Below, one piece after another: positions 1 through 8,141 of a DNA stretch of 64,000 bases (its first letter is position 1; every line of letters starts with the position of its first letter). The position numbers and the translations under genes were made by a program. This stretch comes from Bacillus subtilis subsp. subtilis (GTDB taxonomy: Bacteria; Pseudomonadota; Gammaproteobacteria; Xanthomonadales; Xanthomonadaceae), in assembly GCA_021733645.1 (NCBI GenBank), contig JAHREJ010000008.1:1-64000 (forward strand), given 5' to 3'. The notes beneath the pieces were generated by a model that ran no database searches, was not told the origin of the DNA, and saw only the letters and a list, made by a program, of their open reading frames with translations.

Positions 1-293
1 CTCTACACATACGACGAAGCGTCGCATCCAGCTCCAAGCCGTCAGCGTGCATGTTTGCCCGTACCACTCACACCGATCGGCTGGTACCTGTCGCGAACCG
101 TCCAGCACGCCATCGTTCGCCTTTGAGCAGGCGCTGACCTGGTCCAGTTCTGAAGCCGCTCCACTGCGTTGCGATAACAGCCTGATTACCAGCCGTGATG
201 GATATGCGGCTGGTACACGGCTATGGAGATTCGAAGGCACTCGTCCAAACGCGGCGTGATTGCGGACACCGATTCGTCCTGTGACGTGGGTCA
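1..293. other. Left-edge region without a recognisable gene
   Basis: No open frame here has a credible start, ribosome-binding site or family match. The short frames present look like chance GC-rich translations. It may hold the promoter of the following unknown gene or the flank of a gene lying outside the window. No clear hairpin or operator was seen. Confidence 0.4.
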
Positions 294-305
294 TTGACGT
301 CTGCC

Positions 306-1154
306 ATGCACGGCGCCAACACTGCCGGGCCTACGTTGCCTCGACCGCTTTCCATGTCCGAACACGATTGTTTCGTCTTTCCCGCTGCACCGCATCTGCC
401 GGGACCGGACCTGCGTGCGCTGGAACAATGGATGCTGCATGCACGCATCCTGCTTCCGCCGGTGGGGGAAGCGGTGCCGCTCCATGCGTTGCACATCCTC
501 AGCCATGCGATTTCCCGGCATCCAGGTGCCAACGGCTGGATCCACTGCCCGACGTGGCAGTGCGCGGCCGATGTAGTGGCCGGCCACATCATCGCAGGTA
601 ACCTGCCAGCGTCATTGCAGATGGACCGAAGCGGAAGCGTTGAAGCGTGCGTGGAGCATCTGAGGGACCACGGCATCGTGCTGGACCCTGCGGCACTGTT
701 CGACAAGCACGAGGAGTGCACTTGGTACAGTCCGCTTTACCGGGCGGGCCCCGGCATGCGAGTACTTTATCCAGACGGCTGCCTTGACGACCTTGAACAG
801 CTGAGCATCCGTTTGTTCCAGGTACGCAGTGGCTGCCCGCCGTTTGTCGTGGCGGGAGAAGGCACAGTGCCGCCCCGTGTACCGGGAGAGCTAGACGACC
901 GTGAAGACTTCCCACCGTTTGGCAGTTATGTCGATTTCATCGGCGCGGCTTACGAAGACATCCACGTGCAGTGGACCCCGCCCGGCGCCGTGGCAAGCTA
1001 CCGCATTCTTGACTTGGACTGGCACGCGGGCATGGGCATCGGCTGGCATTTCATCCAGTTCGAGGGCGGAACCGGTCATGACATGGAACAATTCATTCAT
1101 GCCATCAGCACCCGGTGCGGCCAACGCATGCAAGTGGCCCATCGCCACCTATGA
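306..1154 (+). CDS. Hypothetical protein of unknown function
   Basis: A protein of about 282 residues that I do not recognise. It has no signal peptide or membrane segment and is rich in His, Trp and acidic residues, suggesting a soluble cytoplasmic protein. The start is uncertain: TTG at 294, ATG at 306 and ATG at 354 are in frame and none has a convincing ribosome-binding site. The 354 start gives 266 residues beginning MSEHDCF. The gene is monocistronic and ends just before a strong terminator shared with the convergent nrdB gene. Coding is supported by length, GC-rich third positions and the clean terminator, not by homology. Confidence 0.55.
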   Translation: MHGANTAGPTLPRPLSMSEHDCFVFPAAPHLPGPDLRALEQWMLHARILLPPVGEAVPLHALHILSHAISRHPGANGWIHCPTWQCAADVVAGHIIAGNLPASLQMDRSGSVEACVEHLRDHGIVLDPAALFDKHEECTWYSPLYRAGPGMRVLYPDGCLDDLEQLSIRLFQVRSGCPPFVVAGEGTVPPRVPGELDDREDFPPFGSYVDFIGAAYEDIHVQWTPPGAVASYRILDLDWHAGMGIGWHFIQFEGGTGHDMEQFIHAISTRCGQRMQVAHRHL

Positions 1155-1171
1155 GGAGGTGCGTTGACCAC

Positions 1172-1199
1172 AAAAAACCCGGCGACCGCCGGGTTTTTA
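1172..1199. terminator. Bidirectional intrinsic terminator
   Basis: A GC stem (CCCGGC/GCCGGG, loop GACC) is flanked by an A-run on the left and a T-run on the right, so it works as a Rho-independent terminator on both strands. It lies between the convergent unknown gene and nrdB and probably ends both transcripts. Confidence 0.9.
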
Positions 1200-1221
1200 T
1201 TGAAGCGCGATGCATCAGCAA

Positions 1222-2241
1222 TCAGAAGCTCATATCAAACGACACTTCGCCCTTCACGCCCACCTGGTAGGCCGAGGAGCGGCGTTCGAAGAAGTTGGTC
1301 AGTTCCTGCACGTCCTGCAGTTCCATGAAGCTCAGCGGGTTGCGCACGTTGTACTTGCGCTCCATGCCCAGGCGGTGGAAATGGTTGTCGGCGCAGTGCT
1401 GCAGGTACTGGCGCATGTCGCGGGTGGAGATGCCGGCCACGCCACCAGACAGCACGTCCTCGGCGAACTGCACTTCGCATTCGATCGCTTCGGCCAGCAT
1501 GTCATACACCTGCTGCTTCATCGCATCGTCGAACAGGTCCGGCTCTTCCTCGCGGATCACGTCCACGCATTCGAAGGCGAACTCCATGTGCGCGCTCTCG
1601 TCGCGGAACACCCAGTTGGTGCCCGAGGCCAGGCCGTTGAGCAGGCCGCGCGAACGGAAGTAGTACACGTAGGCGAAGGCGGCAAAGAAGAACAGGCCTT
1701 CGATGCAGGCGGCAAAGCAGATCTGGTTGAGCAGGAACTGGCGGCGCTCGTCGCGGGTTTCGATGCGGCGCAGGTCCTGGATCGAGTCGATCCACTTGAA
1801 GCAGAAATCGGCCTTCTTCTTGATCGAGTCGATGTTCTCCACCGCCGCGAACGCTTTGACGCGCTCGTCCGGATCGGGCAGGTAGTTGTCGAGCAGGGTC
1901 AGGTAGAACTGCACGTGCAGCGCCTCTTCGTACAACTGGCGCGACAGATACATGCGCGCTTCGGGCGCGTTCAAGTGCTGGTACAGGTTCAGCACCAGGT
2001 TGTTGGACACGATCGAATCGCCGGTGGCGAAGAACGCAACCAGGCGGTGGATCAGGTGGCGCTCGCCCGGCGACATCTTGCTGTGCAGGTCGCTGATGTC
2101 GATCTGGAAATTGATTTCCTCGACGGTCCAGGTGTTCTTGATCGCGTTGCGATACATGTCATAGAACTGCGGGTAGCGCATCGGGCGCAGGGTCAGTTCA
2201 AAACCGGGATCGAGCAGCATCTGGCGTGGCGTGTCGGCCAT
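1222..2241 (-). CDS. nrdB: Ribonucleoside-diphosphate reductase, beta subunit (class I)
   Basis: Radical-generating small subunit of aerobic ribonucleotide reductase, which pairs with NrdA to make dNDPs in the cytoplasm. The 339-residue protein has the expected di-iron ligands Asp75, Glu106, His109, Glu181, Glu215 and His218. Tyr113 sits four residues after His109, as the radical tyrosine does in E. coli, so this is a tyrosyl-radical enzyme and not the Phe-bearing Chlamydia type. The ATG at 2241 follows an AAGGAA ribosome-binding site; the frame extends further upstream but without support. It is the second gene after nrdA, 228 bp downstream, with two palindromes in the gap. Confidence 0.96.
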   Translation of the reverse strand: MADTPRQMLLDPGFELTLRPMRYPQFYDMYRNAIKNTWTVEEINFQIDISDLHSKMSPGERHLIHRLVAFFATGDSIVSNNLVLNLYQHLNAPEARMYLSRQLYEEALHVQFYLTLLDNYLPDPDERVKAFAAVENIDSIKKKADFCFKWIDSIQDLRRIETRDERRQFLLNQICFAACIEGLFFFAAFAYVYYFRSRGLLNGLASGTNWVFRDESAHMEFAFECVDVIREEEPDLFDDAMKQQVYDMLAEAIECEVQFAEDVLSGGVAGISTRDMRQYLQHCADNHFHRLGMERKYNVRNPLSFMELQDVQELTNFFERRSSAYQVGVKGEVSFDMSF

Positions 2242-2413
2242 GGGGGTTCCTTGATTCAGTTGGCAGCTTCCCGGTGGGGAAGCGTCGAAAGACCCGCGCG
2301 TGTGCGCGGCGGGCTTCCGGCACGGGGGCGTTGTGCACGCCTGCCGTGTCAGCGGTGTTTGGGGTACAGCGGCCGGACAGGGCCCGGAGTTCACGCGGTG
2401 TCGATCATTTTCC

Positions 2414-2438
2414 GTACCCACCAACGGTGGGTACCTAC
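2414..2438 (-). repeat. GTAG-tagged stem-loop (SMAG/REP-like)
   Basis: On the minus strand GTAG (2438-2435) is followed by a perfect 9-bp inverted repeat, GTACCCACC / GGTGGGTAC, with a 3-nt loop. This matches the GTAG-headed palindromes described in Stenotrophomonas maltophilia. It lies in the nrdA-nrdB spacer, where it could stabilise or partially terminate the upstream message. Confidence 0.7.
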
Positions 2439-2442
2439 CGGG

Positions 2443-2464
2443 GTGCCGGCCCGTGGGCCGGCAC
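2443..2464. repeat. Perfect 10-bp palindrome just after nrdA
   Basis: Inverted repeat GTGCCGGCCC / GGGCCGGCAC with a 2-nt centre, starting 6 nt past the nrdA stop codon. There is no U-tract on the nrdA-sense strand, so it is not a canonical terminator. It may protect the 3' end of nrdA mRNA or belong to a second SMAG-like element. Confidence 0.6.
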
Positions 2465-2469
2465 GCCTT

Positions 2470-4881
2470 TTATTGGCACGCCTCGCAGCTTTCCGGGTTT
2501 TCCAGCGAGCAGGCCACGGCTTCGTCCGGGCTGAACACCTTTTCCGGCGCGGCATGCGAGCCCTGGCTGATCGTGGTCTTGGCGATCTTGGTGGCCGGGC
2601 GCGAGCGCAGGTAGTAGGTGGTCTTGATGCCCTGCTTCCAGGCGTACATGTACATGGAGGACATCGCGCCGATGTTCGGGCTTTCCATGAACAGGTTGAG
2701 CGAGGCGGACTGGTCGATGAACGCGCCGCGGTCGGCGGCCATGTCGATCAGCGAACGCATCGGCAGTTCCCAGGCGGTGCGGTAGATGTGGCGCAGGGTT
2801 TCCGGGATCTGGGCGATGCCCTGGATGGAGCCTTCGGCCAGCTTGATCGCATCGCGCATTTCCGGCGTCCAGTGGCCCAGCTTCTTCAGCTCGTTCACCA
2901 GGTAACGGTTGACCTGCAGGAAGTCGCCGGACAGGGTTTCGCGCTTGAACAGGTTGGACACCTGCGGCTCGACGCACTCGTAGCAACCGGCGATGGAGGC
3001 GATGGTGGCGGTCGGGGCGATGGCGATCAGCAGCGAATTGCGCAGGCCATGTTCCTGGATGCGCTCACGCAGGGCGTCCCAACGGGCGGTGTCTTCGGGC
3101 ATCACGTTCCAGGCGTCGAACTGCAGTTCGCCACTGGCTGCGCGGGTGTCGGCAAACGACGGGTGCTTGCCGCGTTCCTGGGCCAGTTCGCACGAGGTTT
3201 CCAGGGCGTGGAAGTAGATCGCTTCGGCGATCTTCTTCGACAGCGCGCGGGCTTCGGCACTGTCAAAGGCCAGGCGCTTGCGGAAGAACACGTCCTGCAG
3301 GCCCATGCAGCCCAGGCCCACCGGGCGCCAGCGCAGGTTGCCGCGACGCGCGGTTTCGATCGGGTAGAAGTTCAGGTCGATCACGCGGTCGAGCTGGCGC
3401 ACGGCCAGGCGCACGGTGTTGGCCAGCTTGTCGAAATCGAACTCGCCGTGGGCATCGAAATGGTTGCCCAGGTTGATCGAGCCCAGGTTGCACACCGCGG
3501 TTTCTTCGGCCGAGGTGATTTCCAGGATTTCGGTGCACAGGTTGGACAGGTGGATCACGTTGCCCGGACGCAGGGTCTGGTTGCTGGCGCGGTTGCACTT
3601 GTCCTTGAAGGTCATCCAGCCGTTGCCGGTCTCGGCCAGGGTACGCATCATGCGCGAGTACAGCTTGCGCGCGGGGATGGTGCGCTGGGCCTTGCCCTGG
3701 GCTTCGGCCTGCAGGTACGCCTGTTCGAAGGCTTCACCGAACAGGTCGGTGAACTCGGGCACCACGCTGGGATCGAACAGCGACCATTCCTGGTCGGTCT
3801 CCACGCGCTGCATGAACAGGTCGGGGATCCAGTTGGCCAGGTTCAGGTTATGCGCGCGGCGCGATTCGTCACCGGTGTTGTCACGCAGTTCGAGGAAATC
3901 CTCGATGTCGGCGTGCCAGGTTTCCAGATACACGCAGGCCGCGCCCTTGCGCTTGCCACCCTGGTTGACCGCGGCCACCGACGAATCCATGGTCTTCAGC
4001 CACGGCACGATGCCGTTGGAATGGCCGTTGGTGGACTTGATCAGCGAACCCCGCGAACGCACGCGCGAGTAGCTGACGCCGATACCGCCGCTGAACTTGG
4101 ACAGCTGGGCGATGTCGCCGTACTTGGCGTAGATCGACTCCAGCGAGTCCTGCGGGGAGTCCAGCAGGAAGCACGAGGACAGCTGCTCGTGGGTGGTGCC
4201 GGAGTTGAACAGGGTCGGGCTGGACGGCAGGTAATCCAGGTTGCCCATGCGCTTGTACAGCGCCAGGGTTTCCGGCACGTCTTCGCTCAGCGCGCTGGCG
4301 ATGCGCAGGAAGAACTGCTGCGGGGTCTCGATCACCTTGCGGGTGTGCGGATGACGCAGCAGGTAGCGGTCGTACAGGGTACGCAGGCCGAAGTAGTCGA
4401 AATGCAGGTCCAGCGACGGATCGATCGCGTCGTTGAGCTTGCGTGCGTTGATCTGCACAAAATCGAGCAGACGCGCGTTGATCAGGCCCACTTCGTGGCC
4501 ACGACCGACCGACTGCGAGAACGCATGGATTTCCTGGCCGGACACTTCCTTGGCGATGAAGTTGGCCAGCAGGCGCGCAGCCAGGCGGCCGTACTCGGGT
4601 TCTTCACCGATCAGCAGGGCGGCGGTGCGGATGGAAAGCTCGTCCAGCTCCTGGGTGGTGGCGCCGTTGTACAGGCCGGAGATGGTGCGGGTGGCCACGC
4701 GCATCGGGTCCACCGCATGCAGGCCCTCGCAGCAACGCTGCACCGCGCGCACGATCTTGTTCAGATCCACCAGTTCGGTAGTGCCGTTGCGCTTGGTGAC
4801 GCTCATGGCGTTGGCCGTGGGCGGCGAGGTCAGAAGGAACTCGCTTTCCTGCTCGGTGGCTGCGCTGGTTTCGGTGCTCAC
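2470..4881 (-). CDS. nrdA: Ribonucleoside-diphosphate reductase, alpha subunit (class I)
   Basis: Catalytic large subunit that reduces ribonucleoside diphosphates. The 803-residue protein starts with an ATP-cone domain (about residues 20-110, beginning VTKRNGTTELVDL), so dATP inhibition is expected. The family motifs are present: the active-site Cys in SSCF, the NLCTEI motif with the radical Cys and Glu, a second redox Cys in CNLGSINL, and a C-terminal CEAC pair for thioredoxin or glutaredoxin relay. I chose GTG at 4881 because AGAGGAAA lies just upstream; an in-frame ATG at 4929 falls inside the structured leader and has no ribosome-binding site. It is transcribed with nrdB from a promoter near 5187 under a predicted NrdR operator. 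Confidence 0.96.
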   Translation of the reverse strand: MSTETSAATEQESEFLLTSPPTANAMSVTKRNGTTELVDLNKIVRAVQRCCEGLHAVDPMRVATRTISGLYNGATTQELDELSIRTAALLIGEEPEYGRLAARLLANFIAKEVSGQEIHAFSQSVGRGHEVGLINARLLDFVQINARKLNDAIDPSLDLHFDYFGLRTLYDRYLLRHPHTRKVIETPQQFFLRIASALSEDVPETLALYKRMGNLDYLPSSPTLFNSGTTHEQLSSCFLLDSPQDSLESIYAKYGDIAQLSKFSGGIGVSYSRVRSRGSLIKSTNGHSNGIVPWLKTMDSSVAAVNQGGKRKGAACVYLETWHADIEDFLELRDNTGDESRRAHNLNLANWIPDLFMQRVETDQEWSLFDPSVVPEFTDLFGEAFEQAYLQAEAQGKAQRTIPARKLYSRMMRTLAETGNGWMTFKDKCNRASNQTLRPGNVIHLSNLCTEILEITSAEETAVCNLGSINLGNHFDAHGEFDFDKLANTVRLAVRQLDRVIDLNFYPIETARRGNLRWRPVGLGCMGLQDVFFRKRLAFDSAEARALSKKIAEAIYFHALETSCELAQERGKHPSFADTRAASGELQFDAWNVMPEDTARWDALRERIQEHGLRNSLLIAIAPTATIASIAGCYECVEPQVSNLFKRETLSGDFLQVNRYLVNELKKLGHWTPEMRDAIKLAEGSIQGIAQIPETLRHIYRTAWELPMRSLIDMAADRGAFIDQSASLNLFMESPNIGAMSSMYMYAWKQGIKTTYYLRSRPATKIAKTTISQGSHAAPEKVFSPDEAVACSLENPESCEACQ

Positions 4882-5157
4882 GGCGTTTTCCTCTTGGCGT
4901 GATTTGGGGTGGCACAGCGTCGCCTGCATGGCAGGCGCCGGACCGGCGCTTGGACTCTCAGAGTGGACCTGGGGCGTCGCATGGGCCGCGACAGCGCAGG
5001 CAAGCCTGCGGGCGGTTCCCCTGCGTCACCGGTCCTCTCCCCCTGAGAGTGGTGCGACCGATACCTCTAACGCTGTACGTGGAGCGGTTGTCAGTAGGTT
5101 TTCAGGCCATCGGCGTGAAGGCGATTCACCCGTCGACTTGTGGTCGGCGGGACCGAC
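4882..5157 (-). promoter_or_regulatory. Structured 5' leader of nrdAB, candidate RNA regulator
   Basis: About 275 nt separate the predicted transcription start (near 5157) from the nrdA GTG. The RNA contains nested pairings: ACTCTCAG (5050-5043) with CTGAGAGT (4961-4954), GGACC (5035-5031) with GGTCC (4969-4965), and GGGG (5021-5018) with CCCC (4974-4971). These close a junction with a CGCAGG-CTTG-CCTGCG hairpin (5010-4995) and a TCGC/GCGA hairpin. Closer to the gene, GCGCCG/CGGCGC and GCCTGC/GCAGGC hairpins sit about 25 nt before the ribosome-binding site. I could not match it to the cobalamin, glycine, SAM or TPP riboswitch consensus. That it regulates nrdAB is inference from structure and position. 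Confidence 0.5.
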
Positions 5158-5159
5158 GG

Positions 5160-5207
5160 CCACAAGATAGTGGGGGTACCGGGGATCGTCAACGCCAAAT
5201 GTAGTGA
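5160..5207 (-). promoter_or_regulatory. nrdAB promoter with paired NrdR boxes
   Basis: On the minus strand TTGACG (5192-5187) and TATCTT (5169-5164) are separated by 17 bp, a good sigma-70 promoter. Two 16-bp sites resembling the NrdR box (C-W-A-T-A-T-A-T-W-G core) occupy 5192-5207 and 5160-5175. Their starts are exactly 32 bp apart, the spacing typical of NrdR box pairs. The second box covers the -10 element, which fits repression by NrdR when dATP is high. The boxes are imperfect; the spacing and position are the strongest support. Confidence 0.7.
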
Positions 5208-5467
5208 AAATGGGCAATCCCTTGCGGCGCAACGATCCGCCTTGGAGGGCGTCCGACGAACGGTTCCGACCTGTCGAAAGCGAGTGCGCAGTCAAGGCCG
5301 GAACGGCCATGTCGGGTGAGAAACAGGAACGCGATAAACAGAACACCGGTGCTCACCTGAACGTAACGAACCGACCGCGTTGCCGCCGGTCAGGGTGACT
5401 TCCGACCCGTGCCGGCACGTGCCGGGGGTGCGAGCCTGCAAGCCTCCCCCTTTGACGAGCCTGCCGC

Positions 5468-6286
5468 ATGCGCCTGCCCCTGACTGGATGTCTGCTGCTG
5501 GGCCTGGCCGTGGCCCCCCCGGTGCACGCTGCGGAGAAGGAAGGCGTAGCGGACCTGTCGTCGCGCCAGTGCGGGGTGAGCACGCCCTACAACGTGCTGG
5601 TGGACAGTGGCGGCATCTGGCTGCGCCAGCCCGGCCAGGTGCCGGCGGAAATTTTCTTCCATGATGGCGAGCTCAACATCGACCGCACCCCGGTGCCGGT
5701 GAGCGCGGCCGACGCCCAGCGCCTGCGCCAGCTGGAATGGGGCACCCGGCAACTGGTACCGGCCGTGGCCGGGCTGGCCGGGCAGGTGGTGGACATCACC
5801 TTCGACGCGTTCAGTGCCACGGTGGAAATCCTCAGTGGCAGCAAGGGCAAGGCCCGGCAGGTGGCCAAGCTGCGGGTGGATGCCCAGGACTACGTGGACC
5901 GCACCCTGGGGCGCGGCATCTGGGAGCAGGCCGATTTCGGCGATGGCTTCGAACAGCGGGTGGAGCAGGCAGCCGAATCCATGGCCGATTCGCTGGCCCG
6001 GGGGGTGATGTGGTCGATGTTCACCGGCGGGGCGCAGCGCATGGAGGCGCGTGCCAACAAGGTGGAAGCGCAACTGGAGCGGACCATGGAAACCCGCGCC
6101 CGGGCACTGGAAGCGCAGGCGCAGGCGCTGTGCACCCAGGTGCTGGCGCTGGACCAGTTGCAGCAGGCGCTGGAGGTGCGCTACCAGGGCCGGCCGTTGG
6201 CGATGATGATGATGGACCGCAACGAGGACGCGCCGGCACCGCGTGAACAACCGCGCAGCGATGCGGTGGCATTGCCCCGGCCCTGA
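5468..6286 (+). CDS. Exported DUF2884 (YggN-like) family protein
   Basis: A 272-residue protein with a signal peptide (about residues 1-21, cleavage after VHAA) that predicts periplasmic location. The mature part has a region like DUF2884/YggN proteins, then a helical stretch rich in Ala, Glu, Arg and Gln (about residues 150-240) that could form a coiled coil. Biochemical function is unknown for the family. The ATG at 5468 directly precedes the signal peptide. It converges with zapE, with a GTAG stem-loop between them. The family call is by general resemblance and is moderate. Confidence 0.65.
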   Translation: MRLPLTGCLLLGLAVAPPVHAAEKEGVADLSSRQCGVSTPYNVLVDSGGIWLRQPGQVPAEIFFHDGELNIDRTPVPVSAADAQRLRQLEWGTRQLVPAVAGLAGQVVDITFDAFSATVEILSGSKGKARQVAKLRVDAQDYVDRTLGRGIWEQADFGDGFEQRVEQAAESMADSLARGVMWSMFTGGAQRMEARANKVEAQLERTMETRARALEAQAQALCTQVLALDQLQQALEVRYQGRPLAMMMMDRNEDAPAPREQPRSDAVALPRP

Positions 6287-6301
6287 CGGGCGACCGAGGC
6301 A

Positions 6302-6322
6302 CCACGCAGGGCGTGGGGCTAC
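6302..6322 (-). repeat. GTAG-tagged stem-loop overlapping the zapE stop codon
   Basis: On the minus strand GTAG (6322-6319) is followed by a CCACGC/GCGTGG stem with a CCT loop. The TAG of the GTAG tag is the zapE stop codon. The sequence is nearly the same as the element at 10814-10836. Confidence 0.75.
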
Positions 6323-7419
6323 GCCTTGTGCGGGGTGCCCAGGTACTCGGCGCTCTGCATTTCGATCAGGCGCGAGGCGGTGCGTTCGAAGGCACCCTGC
6401 AGGCGCGTGCCCGAATACAGGCCGATGGGGGTATCGGTGGCGGTACAGACCAGGTTGACGTGGCGGTCGTAGAGTTCGTCGATCAGGTTGACGAAGCGGC
6501 GCGCGGCATCTTCGTTGAGTTTGTCGAAGTGCGGGATGTCCCCCAGCAGCACGGTGTTGAACTCGTGCGCGATCTCGATGTAATCCGACGGGCCGCGCGG
6601 GCCTTCGCACAGCGCCTTGAAATCGAACCAGGCGATGCTCTTGCCGCGCGCGCGCACCGGAATCTTGCGGCCCTCGATTTCGATGTTGCCCGGCTTGGCC
6701 GGCTGGCCACCGCTGAGGTCGGCCCAGCGCTTGCCCAGCCACGCATCGCTGTTGGCATCGCGCGGGGCCTGGTAGACCGGTGAACGGGTCAGCGCGCGCA
6801 TCCGGTAATCCTCGGTGCCTTCGGCATACAGCGCCACGCAATAGGTCTGCAGCAGGCCGATCGCCGGCAGGAAGCTGTCGCGTTGCAGGCCATTGAGGTA
6901 CAGGTTTTCCACCGCGGTATTGGAGGTGGTGACCAGGGTCACGCCCTCGGCGAACAGGCGCTCGAGCAGCCGCGCCAGCAGCATGGCATCGCCGATGTCG
7001 GTGACGAAGAATTCATCCAGCACCAGCACGCGCAGCTTGGCGCGCCATTCCTGGGCAATCCGGGCCAGCGGATCGCTCTGCCCCTGGTGTTCGCGCAGGC
7101 GTTCGTGGATGCCACGCATGAAGCGGTGGAAGTGGGTGCGGTACTTCTGCTCGATCGGCAGGCCGTCGTAGAACAAGTCCACCAGGAAGGTCTTGCCGCG
7201 CCCCACCCCACCCCAGAAATACAGACCCTTGACCGGGTCGGGCTTCTTCCAGAACGCCGAGAGCCGGTCCAGCCAGCCGTCCTGGGCGCTGTCCACCAGC
7301 GCCAGGTGGATACGGTCCAGCTCGGCCAGGGCGGCGTGCTGGGCCGGGTCGTTCTGCCATTCGCCCCGGGTTACGCCATCGGCGTAGCGCTGCGACGGGG
7401 TCATTGCCTGTGCACTCAT
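6319..7419 (-). CDS. zapE: Cell division protein ZapE (AFG1-like ATPase)
   Basis: AAA-type ATPase of the AFG1/ZapE family, which in E. coli associates with the divisome and the Z ring. The 366-residue protein has Walker A GGVGRGKT (residues 70-77) and Walker B VLVLDEF (Asp135, Glu136), followed by the family stretch around LVTTSN. I chose the ATG at 7419 because it overlaps the TGA of the upstream hydrolase gene in an ATGA, indicating translational coupling; an internal ATG at 7404 is the alternative. The TAG stop lies inside a GTAG repeat. Confidence 0.93.
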   Translation of the reverse strand: MSAQAMTPSQRYADGVTRGEWQNDPAQHAALAELDRIHLALVDSAQDGWLDRLSAFWKKPDPVKGLYFWGGVGRGKTFLVDLFYDGLPIEQKYRTHFHRFMRGIHERLREHQGQSDPLARIAQEWRAKLRVLVLDEFFVTDIGDAMLLARLLERLFAEGVTLVTTSNTAVENLYLNGLQRDSFLPAIGLLQTYCVALYAEGTEDYRMRALTRSPVYQAPRDANSDAWLGKRWADLSGGQPAKPGNIEIEGRKIPVRARGKSIAWFDFKALCEGPRGPSDYIEIAHEFNTVLLGDIPHFDKLNEDAARRFVNLIDELYDRHVNLVCTATDTPIGLYSGTRLQGAFERTASRLIEMQSAEYLGTPHKA

Positions 7420-8099
7420 GCCGCGCTGCTGTCCGGGTGGGGCAGCCAATGCTTGACGCCGTGCGTGATTGCGCCGCGCAGGTCGATCAGCTTGCGGTGG
7501 AAGAAGTGGCTGGTATCGGGCATCCGCACCAGCGCGTGCGGCAGGCCCAGACCCTCCAGCCAGTCGAACACCGCCTGCGGGTCGACGATTTCGTCCTGCT
7601 CGCCCTGGATCACCAGCCACTGTGCCGGCGGCTGGATGCCGCTGAAGTCCCAGCGCCCGGCTGGCGGGGCGATCGACAGCAGCGCCTCCGGCTGCAGCGC
7701 GGCACTGGCCTTGAGCGACACGAACGCACCGAAGCTGAAACCGGCCAGCCACAGGCGCAGGTCCGGGCGCTGTTGGCGTACCCAGGCCACCACGGCGGCC
7801 AGGTCATCCTGCTCGCCGTTGCCGTGGTCGAACGCGCCGGCCGACGCGCCCACGCTGCGGAAGTTGAAGCGCACCGTGGTGATGCCCAACGCACGCAGGG
7901 TGGTGGCCATCATGGTCACTACCTTGTTGTGCAGGGTGCCGCCCTCGGTGGACAGCGGATGGCAGATCACCGCCACGACCGGCTGCGCCGGCACATCGTC
8001 GCCGGGCAGGTCGACGGCGACCTCCAGCGGGCCGACCGGACCGGCCAGGGTGAGGGTGCCGGACGCGGCAGGAAAGGTAGGGGCGTGGGGATTTTGCAT
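7416..8099 (-). CDS. Alpha/beta hydrolase
   Basis: A 227-residue cytoplasmic hydrolase of the small dienelactone-hydrolase-like type. The nucleophile elbow is GFSFGA (Ser122), with a likely acid Asp in GEQDEIVDP and the catalytic His in DTSHFFH. An HPLSTEGG segment near residues 47-54 probably forms the oxyanion region. Substrate is unknown. It overlaps zapE by 4 nt (ATGA) and is presumably its operon leader. The start at 8099 is only a few bases from the divergent EamA gene, so the two promoters must overlap each other or the coding ends. Confidence 0.85.
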   Translation of the reverse strand: MQNPHAPTFPAASGTLTLAGPVGPLEVAVDLPGDDVPAQPVVAVICHPLSTEGGTLHNKVVTMMATTLRALGITTVRFNFRSVGASAGAFDHGNGEQDDLAAVVAWVRQQRPDLRLWLAGFSFGAFVSLKASAALQPEALLSIAPPAGRWDFSGIQPPAQWLVIQGEQDEIVDPQAVFDWLEGLGLPHALVRMPDTSHFFHRKLIDLRGAITHGVKHWLPHPDSSAA

Positions 8100-8141
8100 G
8101 GCACCATGATAGCGTCCCCCGCCGCTGGCCTGTTTCCGCCC

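Noticed and set aside
1210-4902. A 1230-codon open frame on the plus strand opposite nrdA-nrdB
   Set aside because: It is the antisense mirror of two well-recognised genes in a high-GC genome, has low-complexity His/Val/Gln composition, and no family features.
4950-5051. Cobalamin, glycine, SAM or TPP riboswitch in the nrdA leader
   Set aside because: Short resemblances such as CTCTCAGG or GGGGAACC do not extend to the conserved cores of those classes; kept as an unclassified structured leader.
5414-5427. Palindrome CCGGCACGTGCCGG before the DUF2884 gene as an operator
   Set aside because: GC-rich 14-mers of this kind occur often in this composition and no second site or regulator is adjacent.
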